DNA of 64,000 nt, from NCBI RefSeq assembly GCF_005871085.1, contig NZ_VAUP01000015.1:710584-774583 (forward strand), given 5' to 3'. Every line of letters begins with the position of its first letter. Position 1 is the first letter of the stretch. The notes below the pieces were generated by a model. The model was not told the DNA's origin. It saw nothing but the letters and a program-made list of their open reading frames with translations, and searched no databases. The position numbers and the translations under genes were made by a program. Shown piece by piece: positions 59,931 through 64,000 of this stretch. Origin of the DNA: Xanthobacter autotrophicus (GTDB lineage Bacteria; Pseudomonadota; Alphaproteobacteria; Rhizobiales; Xanthobacteraceae).

Positions 59931-61099
59931 TGGTGGACGCCATCCCCTCCCATTCCCCCGCCCCGCGCGGCCCGCTGGCGGGGGTGCGCGTCATCGACCT
60001 GTCGCGCCTCGCGCCCGGCCCCTATTGCACCATGCTGCTGGCGGACCTCGGCGCCGAGGTGATCGTGGTCGGCGGCGGGCGCGCCGGGGTGGCCATCGCG
60101 GAATTCTCCCGCGGCAAGCGCCACGTGGCCCTCAACCTCAAGGCCCCCGAAGGCCGGGCCGCGCTCCATGCGCTGGTCAAGACGGCTGACGTGCTGGTGG
60201 AGGGCTTCCGCCCCGGCGTGGCGGAGCGCATCGGCGCGGGATATGCCGAGTTGTCGGCGCTCAACCCCCGCCTCGTCTTTTGCGCCCTCACCGGCTTCGG
60301 CCAGGATGGCCCGCGGGCGAAGGAGGCCGGCCACGACATCACCTATCTCGCCCTGTCCGGCGTGCTTGGCGGCCTCGGCCCCAAGGGAGCGCCGCCGGAG
60401 GCGCCCCTGAACCTGGTGGCGGATTTCGCCGGCGGCAGCCTCATCGCCGCCATCGGCATCCTCGCGGCGGTGATCGAGGCCAAAGCGTCGGGACGCGGCC
60501 AGTTCATCGATGCCGCCATGATGGACGGCGCGCTCTCGCTCATGGCCATGCACCTGCCCCTGTGGAAGACGCCCCACTGGCCCGAGCGCGGCGATGGGCT
60601 GCTGGGCGGCGGGGCGCCGTTCTACCGCACCTATGCCTGCGCCGACGGCGGCTTCATCGCTGTCGGTTCGCTGGAGCGCGGCTTCTTCGAGACCCTGTGG
60701 CGCACCCTCGGCCTTGGCGAACCGCCGGACCACATGCGCCGCGACCTGTGGCCGCAAATTGAGCGCCAGCTCGCGGAGACCTTCATCGGCGCGCCACGCG
60801 ACCACTGGACCGCTCTGTTCGCCGGCACCGATGCCTGCGTCGCCCCAGTGCTGGCGCCCGACGAGGTGTGGAACGATCCCCACGTCGCCGCGCGCCACCC
60901 CGCATGCGGCCCCAACCGCGTGCCCGCCGTGCCACGCCTGTCCCGCACTCCGGCCGAGGCGCGCCCGTTGGATCTCTCCGACCGCACCGCCGAGGTTCTG
61001 CGCGAGATCGGGCTCAGCGACGAACAGGCCCGCGCCGCCGCTGCGCCGGATGAAGGCGAGGGCCGCTCGGGCCTCGCCTGGCCGCCAGAGCTGCGCTAG
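59930..61099 (+). CDS. Alpha-methylacyl-CoA racemase-like CaiB/BaiF protein
   Basis: A 389-residue type III CoA-transferase-fold protein. It resembles alpha-methylacyl-CoA racemase more than a formyl-CoA transferase: GHDITYLALSGVL with His135/Asp136, APLNLVADFAGGS with Asp165, and VGSLERGFF with Glu249. Their spacing (30 and 114) fits the His126/Asp156/Glu241 set of the mycobacterial racemase. It would convert (R)- to (S)-2-methylacyl-CoA before dehydrogenation. The ATG overlaps the acyl-CoA dehydrogenase stop, so the two are coupled. Confidence 0.87.
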   Translation: MVDAIPSHSPAPRGPLAGVRVIDLSRLAPGPYCTMLLADLGAEVIVVGGGRAGVAIAEFSRGKRHVALNLKAPEGRAALHALVKTADVLVEGFRPGVAERIGAGYAELSALNPRLVFCALTGFGQDGPRAKEAGHDITYLALSGVLGGLGPKGAPPEAPLNLVADFAGGSLIAAIGILAAVIEAKASGRGQFIDAAMMDGALSLMAMHLPLWKTPHWPERGDGLLGGGAPFYRTYACADGGFIAVGSLERGFFETLWRTLGLGEPPDHMRRDLWPQIERQLAETFIGAPRDHWTALFAGTDACVAPVLAPDEVWNDPHVAARHPACGPNRVPAVPRLSRTPAEARPLDLSDRTAEVLREIGLSDEQARAAAAPDEGEGRSGLAWPPELR

Positions 61100-61130
61100 C
61101 AGCGCCCCGCGACCGGCAAGCGGCCAGCCA

Positions 61131-61502
61131 TCAGAAGGCCGGATCGGGCTCCATACGGGGGCGGAACGCGGCGCGGCTGTCCTCGGGCGCCTCCTCGCGG
61201 GCCTCGAGGCCGTAGTCGCGCAGCACGGCGGCGACGCGCAGCCGGTAATCCCGGAAGATGCCGGCCCGCCCGGCCGCCTGCGTCTTGCGATGGAAGGGCA
61301 AGTTGCGCCAGGTCTTCACCGCCTCCTCGTCCCGCCAGATGGACAGGGACAGCATCTTACCCGGCTCAGTGATGCTCTCGAAGCGCTCCACGGATATGAA
61401 GCCGTCCATCTTCTCCAGCTCGATGCGCAGCCGGGCGGCGAGATCGAGATAGGTTTCCCTCTGGCCCTCGGCCGGCCAGACCTCGAAGATGATGGCGATC
61501 AC
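61131..61502 (-). CDS. Antibiotic biosynthesis monooxygenase (ABM) domain protein
   Basis: A 123-residue small protein of the dimeric alpha-beta barrel fold: IAIIFEVWPAEGQRETYLDL, MDGFISVERFESITEPGKML, then SLSIWRDEEAVKTWR. ABM-type proteins range from quinone-forming monooxygenases to heme-degrading or unknown enzymes, so only the fold is assigned. The start is the GTG at 61502 with GGGAGGAG just before it; the longer in-frame extension is not family-like. It is convergent with the racemase-like gene. Confidence 0.82.
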   Translation of the reverse strand: MIAIIFEVWPAEGQRETYLDLAARLRIELEKMDGFISVERFESITEPGKMLSLSIWRDEEAVKTWRNLPFHRKTQAAGRAGIFRDYRLRVAAVLRDYGLEAREEAPEDSRAAFRPRMEPDPAF

Positions 61503-61637
61503 GTTCTCCTCCCTCGCTTTTTGCCGCTGTTGCCGCGACTTTACACCGCTCGCAAGGTCCGCACCGGACTTGATGCACACGATACCGCCCTGCGCCCGGC
61601 TCAGGTAAAGTCCGCGCTTTCAATACGGGGCATTGCG

Positions 61638-61985
61638 ATGGCAACGACGATCTACGGAATCAAGGCCTGCGAGACCATGAAGAAGGCGCGCAGCTGGCTT
61701 GAGGCGCAGGAAATCGACTATGCCTTCCACGACTACAAGACCGCCGGTATCGAGCGGAAAACGCTGGAAGGCTGGGTAAAGAAGGTGGGCTGGGAAAAGC
61801 TTCTCAACCGCTCCGGCACCACCTTCCGCAAGCTGCCCGACGCCGACAAGGAGGGCATCGACGAGGCCAAGGCCATCGGTCTGATGCTGGAGAAGCCCTC
61901 CATGATCAAGCGCCCGGTGCTGGAGACGGGACGCGACCTTCTGGTGGGCTTCAAGCCCGAGGACTACGCGGCGAAATTCGGCTGA
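61638..61985 (+). CDS. ArsC/Spx-fold reductase-like protein (YffB type)
   Basis: A 115-residue thioredoxin-fold protein: TIYGIKACETMKKARSWLEA, EIDYAFHDYKTAGIERKTLE, LLNRSGTTFRKLP and KPSMIKRPVLETG. The CxxT-like site (ACETMKK) has one cysteine, as in the YffB group, which uses glutathione rather than a second Cys. Despite frequent 'arsenate reductase' labels, the physiological substrate of YffB-type proteins is unknown. It is unrelated in sequence to the LMW-type ArsC at 54815. Confidence 0.88.
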   Translation: MATTIYGIKACETMKKARSWLEAQEIDYAFHDYKTAGIERKTLEGWVKKVGWEKLLNRSGTTFRKLPDADKEGIDEAKAIGLMLEKPSMIKRPVLETGRDLLVGFKPEDYAAKFG

Positions 61986-62392
61986 GCCTCGCGCCGGGGC
62001 GAGCATCGGCCAGCCCGATCATGCGCACCGGCGCGGGTCGGATCTCGGGTCCGTGATGGCGCGCCGCGGCGTAACGCAGCGGAATAGGGTGCCCTCGCCA
62101 AGCTGGCCGTCGATTGCTAAAGTCCGCCTTCGATGGCCTTGTTCTCGCCTTCGTGATCTGGTGTTACGGAGGTCGTAAAGGGAAAAGTTACCGAGTTTAG
62201 GCAGGTTTGCGGGGCTGGCGAACGGTTCGGGACAATCCGGGCCGCGCATTCACCAAGCCGGCGATTCGGGCGGAGCGATCCGCACGGGGCGAGGTTTGTG
62301 CGATGCAAGAGCGTTCGTCGCACCCGCAGCGTGGGACCCTGCCCATGAGGAATGAGCGCCGGAAACGTCCGGCAACGCTGATAGCGGGGACC
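61986..62392. other. Intergenic region upstream of the Tlde1-domain gene
   Basis: About 400 bp without a supported gene. The plus-strand frame of the downstream gene stays open from 62207, so an earlier start (for example the ATG at 62345) cannot be excluded. The minus-strand ORF at 62019-62249 has no family features. Confidence 0.4.
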
Positions 62393-63490
62393 ATGAGGCA
62401 TACGAGCTGGACACCGGACGAGGACGCCCCCTTCGACCCGCTGGGTCCGGAGGGCCGTCCGCGCAGCGGATCAAGGCACGCGACTCTTGTCGGTATCGGC
62501 ACTGGCATTTTCGCCGGTTTGCTGGTGGCGGCCGGTGCCGTCTGGGTGACCCAGGGCTCGTTCGCATTCGGCGTTTCCGAGCCGCAGGTGGTGGAGCGCC
62601 CTGTACGCGAGCTTGCGCTCGCCCCAGCCGGAACGACGGTCACCGAAGTATCCCTGATCGTCTCCTCCGGTGCGCTGGAGCTTAAGCCCGGGCGCATCTA
62701 CCTGACCAGCCTGTCCATCGAAGGCGGGCCCTTCATGACATCGAATGCCGTACGGCAAGCCTCCGCGCCCGCGAACATGGACACCCAGCTCGCTCGCGCC
62801 ATACCGCTGCCCCAGGCGAATCCCCTGCCCAACCGCAGCCCACAGTTGGCGGCCGGCGACGGCATCCGCGCCCTCCAGCAGCTTGACCAGGGTGGCGCGC
62901 CGCTGCCCCAGCGCAACCCGTTGGTGCGCGAACAGCGCCTCGCCTACGCTTCTCTGCCCGATCCGTCCGCGCCGCTCGTCGACACGCCTGCCGCTCCCAG
63001 CGCGCCTGCCGCCACGGATACGCCGCTCGAGTCGGACAGCGAGGTGGCGCTGCCGACGCCGGGCTCGGGCTATGCGCTCTACGACATCAAGGGCAAGGTC
63101 GTGTACATGCCCAATGGTGATAAGCTCGAAGCCCATTCGGGCTACGGCGACATGTTCGACGACCCGCGCCACGTCTCCAAGCGCATGGTGGGTCCGACGC
63201 CGCCCAACACCTATTCGCTGACCATGCGCGAATCTCTTTTCCACGGCGTGGAGGCAGTTCGCCTCAATCCGGTTGGCACCGGCAAGATGTACGGGCGCAC
63301 CGGCATCCTCGCCCACACCTACCTGCTCGGTCCGCGCGGGGATTCCAACGGCTGCGTCTCCTTCAAGGACTACGACAAGTTCCTCACCGCCTTCAAACGG
63401 GGCGAGGTGAAGAAGATGGTTGTGGTTGCCCAGCTTGGGAACGCACCGAAGGAAGAGAACTTCCTCATGTCCTTCCTGAAGCCCCGCTGA
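62393..63490 (+). CDS. Membrane-anchored Tlde1/DUF2778 (L,D-transpeptidase-like) protein
   Basis: About 365 residues. A cytoplasmic N-terminus (1-30) and one transmembrane helix (about 33-54, ending WVTQGSF) are followed by a Pro/Ala-rich periplasmic linker (about 110-225). The C-terminal DUF2778/Tlde1 domain spans about 228-350. The catalytic region reads AHTYLLGPRGDSNGCVSF, with His308 and Cys321 arranged as in L,D-transpeptidases. Tlde1 toxins delivered by type VI secretion cut or modify peptidoglycan stem peptides. Anchored chromosomal versions are common in Rhizobiales and may act on the cell's own wall. No immunity or T6SS gene is adjacent. The start is uncertain (62393, 62345 or earlier). 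Confidence 0.82.
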   Translation: MRHTSWTPDEDAPFDPLGPEGRPRSGSRHATLVGIGTGIFAGLLVAAGAVWVTQGSFAFGVSEPQVVERPVRELALAPAGTTVTEVSLIVSSGALELKPGRIYLTSLSIEGGPFMTSNAVRQASAPANMDTQLARAIPLPQANPLPNRSPQLAAGDGIRALQQLDQGGAPLPQRNPLVREQRLAYASLPDPSAPLVDTPAAPSAPAATDTPLESDSEVALPTPGSGYALYDIKGKVVYMPNGDKLEAHSGYGDMFDDPRHVSKRMVGPTPPNTYSLTMRESLFHGVEAVRLNPVGTGKMYGRTGILAHTYLLGPRGDSNGCVSFKDYDKFLTAFKRGEVKKMVVVAQLGNAPKEENFLMSFLKPR

Positions 63491-63574
63491 GCGGCCACGG
63501 CGGATACAGAGCACCCGGCACACGCCGCGCTCCCCTGACGTCTTTTCTCCTCCGGCCATGAACTGAAACCATGC

Positions 63575-63605
63575 ACCCTTCAGATCGCACCGTGATCTGA
63601 AGGGT
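63575..63605. terminator. 12-bp hairpin downstream of the Tlde1-domain gene
   Basis: ACCCTTCAGATC pairs perfectly with GATCTGAAGGGT across a 7-nt loop, 84 bp past the stop. No T-run follows. It may be a factor-assisted terminator or an unrelated palindrome close to the insertion element. Confidence 0.5.
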
Positions 63606-63895
63606 CAGCAGCGCGTGGTCCGACCCGAGTGAGCCAGTACCTCCGAGCGTGTTATCCGGTCGCGCACATGCCGGACGGATGGGATCTCCCAGAGCGTTGC
63701 CTCCTCCAAAGCGAGAACGCCACCGGACCTGTTGTCGTACTGCGGCCTCTTGCCTCAGCTCACTCCGTCTTGGGGTGCGCCCGGAAGCCCACGGTGAGTG
63801 CCGTTCCTGGCTGGAAAGGTGTTTGCTCCGATCGCCTCACAAAGGGCTTGCATGAAGACGTCGTGGGGCAAGGGTGTCAATCGGCACGGAAACCT
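63606..63895. other. Unassigned stretch between hairpin and insertion element
   Basis: Short ORFs run on both strands (for example 63629-63928 plus). None shows a domain, and none has a convincing ribosome-binding site. One minus-strand frame ends plausibly (TALTVGFRAHPKTE then stop near 63763) but has no visible start. Nothing is called. Confidence 0.3.
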
Positions 63896-64000
63896 GGGTC
63901 TGACGCAGTTTTGGTGAAGAAGATCTAAGGCGCACCGACGAGACGGGCCTGAAGGAGATCGAGCTTTCCTCTGCCGTACATCTGGCGCTTGACGAGTTTG
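63896..64000 (-). mobile_element. End of an ISL3-type insertion sequence (partial)
   Basis: The segment GGGTCTGACGCAGTTTTGGT followed by GAAGAAGATC (63896-63925) has the look of an ISL3-type terminal inverted repeat lying just outside the transposase stop. The rest of the element runs beyond the window, so the other end and target duplication cannot be checked. Confidence 0.55.
63925..64000 (-). CDS. ISL3-family transposase, C-terminal fragment (partial)
   Basis: The last 25 codons before a TAG at 63925 read KLVKRQMYGRGKLDLLQARL followed by VGAP. The K-R-Q-M-Y-G-R-x-K/G-x-D-L-L pattern is the usual C-terminus of proteobacterial ISL3-family transposases. The rest of the gene lies outside the window to the right. 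The assignment rests on this short but characteristic stretch. Confidence 0.65.
   Translation of the reverse strand, partial: KLVKRQMYGRGKLDLLQARLVGAP

Noticed and set aside
63629..63928. A 99-codon plus-strand frame near the right edge
   Set aside because: No recognisable domain, and its end overlaps the transposase and terminal-repeat region read on the other strand.

Overview
The window is a piece of a GC-rich alphaproteobacterial chromosome. It most resembles Hyphomicrobiales (Rhizobiales), probably near Xanthobacteraceae (Xanthobacter/Azorhizobium-like). The basis is gene content and order: a full 14-subunit nuo operon followed by birA, ribonuclease J, methylmalonyl-CoA epimerase and a DUF1467 gene; cckA divergent from a fliO-like gene and close to an alphaproteobacterial dksA; an aa3-type cox operon beside an IalB gene; and dispersed GC-rich palindromes. 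The genus was not tested by any search.

Layout. 1-1.9 kb: 3' part of a PAS-GGDEF-EAL cyclic-di-GMP protein. 1.9-20.7 kb, minus strand: nuoA-N (respiratory complex I), then birA, rnj, mce and DUF1467. A four-helix membrane protein gene and a 53-codon glyoxalase-fold (VOC) remnant sit between nuoF and nuoG. 21-29.8 kb: a DUF3300 protein with a collagen-like Gly-Pro tail, the cell-cycle kinase CckA, a FliO-like protein with a very long disordered tail, DksA, and a MoxR ATPase with a small membrane protein. 30-39.1 kb: a MipA/OmpV outer-membrane protein, the cytochrome c oxidase operon (ctaC, ctaD, ctaB, coxF, ctaG, ctaE, DUF983, SURF1), and divergent IalB. 39.4-44.9 kb: a KefB-type antiporter, a DUF937 protein, a DUF1127 protein, and LysR and GntR regulators.

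45.1-52.8 kb, minus strand: an accessory catabolic operon. It encodes an oligopeptide-type ABC importer (binding protein, two permeases, a double ATPase) followed by an AtzG/AtzE/AtzH-like (HpxX/HpxY/HpxZ-like) amidase module, with a GntR/FCD regulator gene at its distal end. Its promoter region holds two TTGCAT(A/G)CAA decamers, which look like operators. 53-54.6 kb: psd and pssA, for phosphatidylethanolamine synthesis. 54.8-55.4 kb: thioredoxin-type arsenate reductase. 55.4-61.1 kb: an AraC regulator beside a four-gene acyl-CoA oxidation cassette (HSD10-like SDR, thiolase, acyl-CoA dehydrogenase, alpha-methylacyl-CoA racemase-like protein), which suggests degradation of a methyl-branched acyl-CoA. 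61.1-63.5 kb: a small ABM-fold protein, an Spx/YffB-type ArsC-fold protein, and a membrane-anchored Tlde1/DUF2778 protein with L,D-transpeptidase-type residues. The right edge cuts into an apparent ISL3-type insertion sequence.

The energy genes form a coherent aerobic chain: complex I feeds quinone, and the aa3 oxidase operon carries its own heme O synthase, copper chaperone and SURF1. No rRNA, tRNA or CRISPR array was recognised. I did not find a clearly unprecedented multi-gene system. The least expected items are the insertions within nuo, the importer-amidase module with its palindromic promoter, and a dispersed palindrome translated in frame as the linker of an ABC ATPase.
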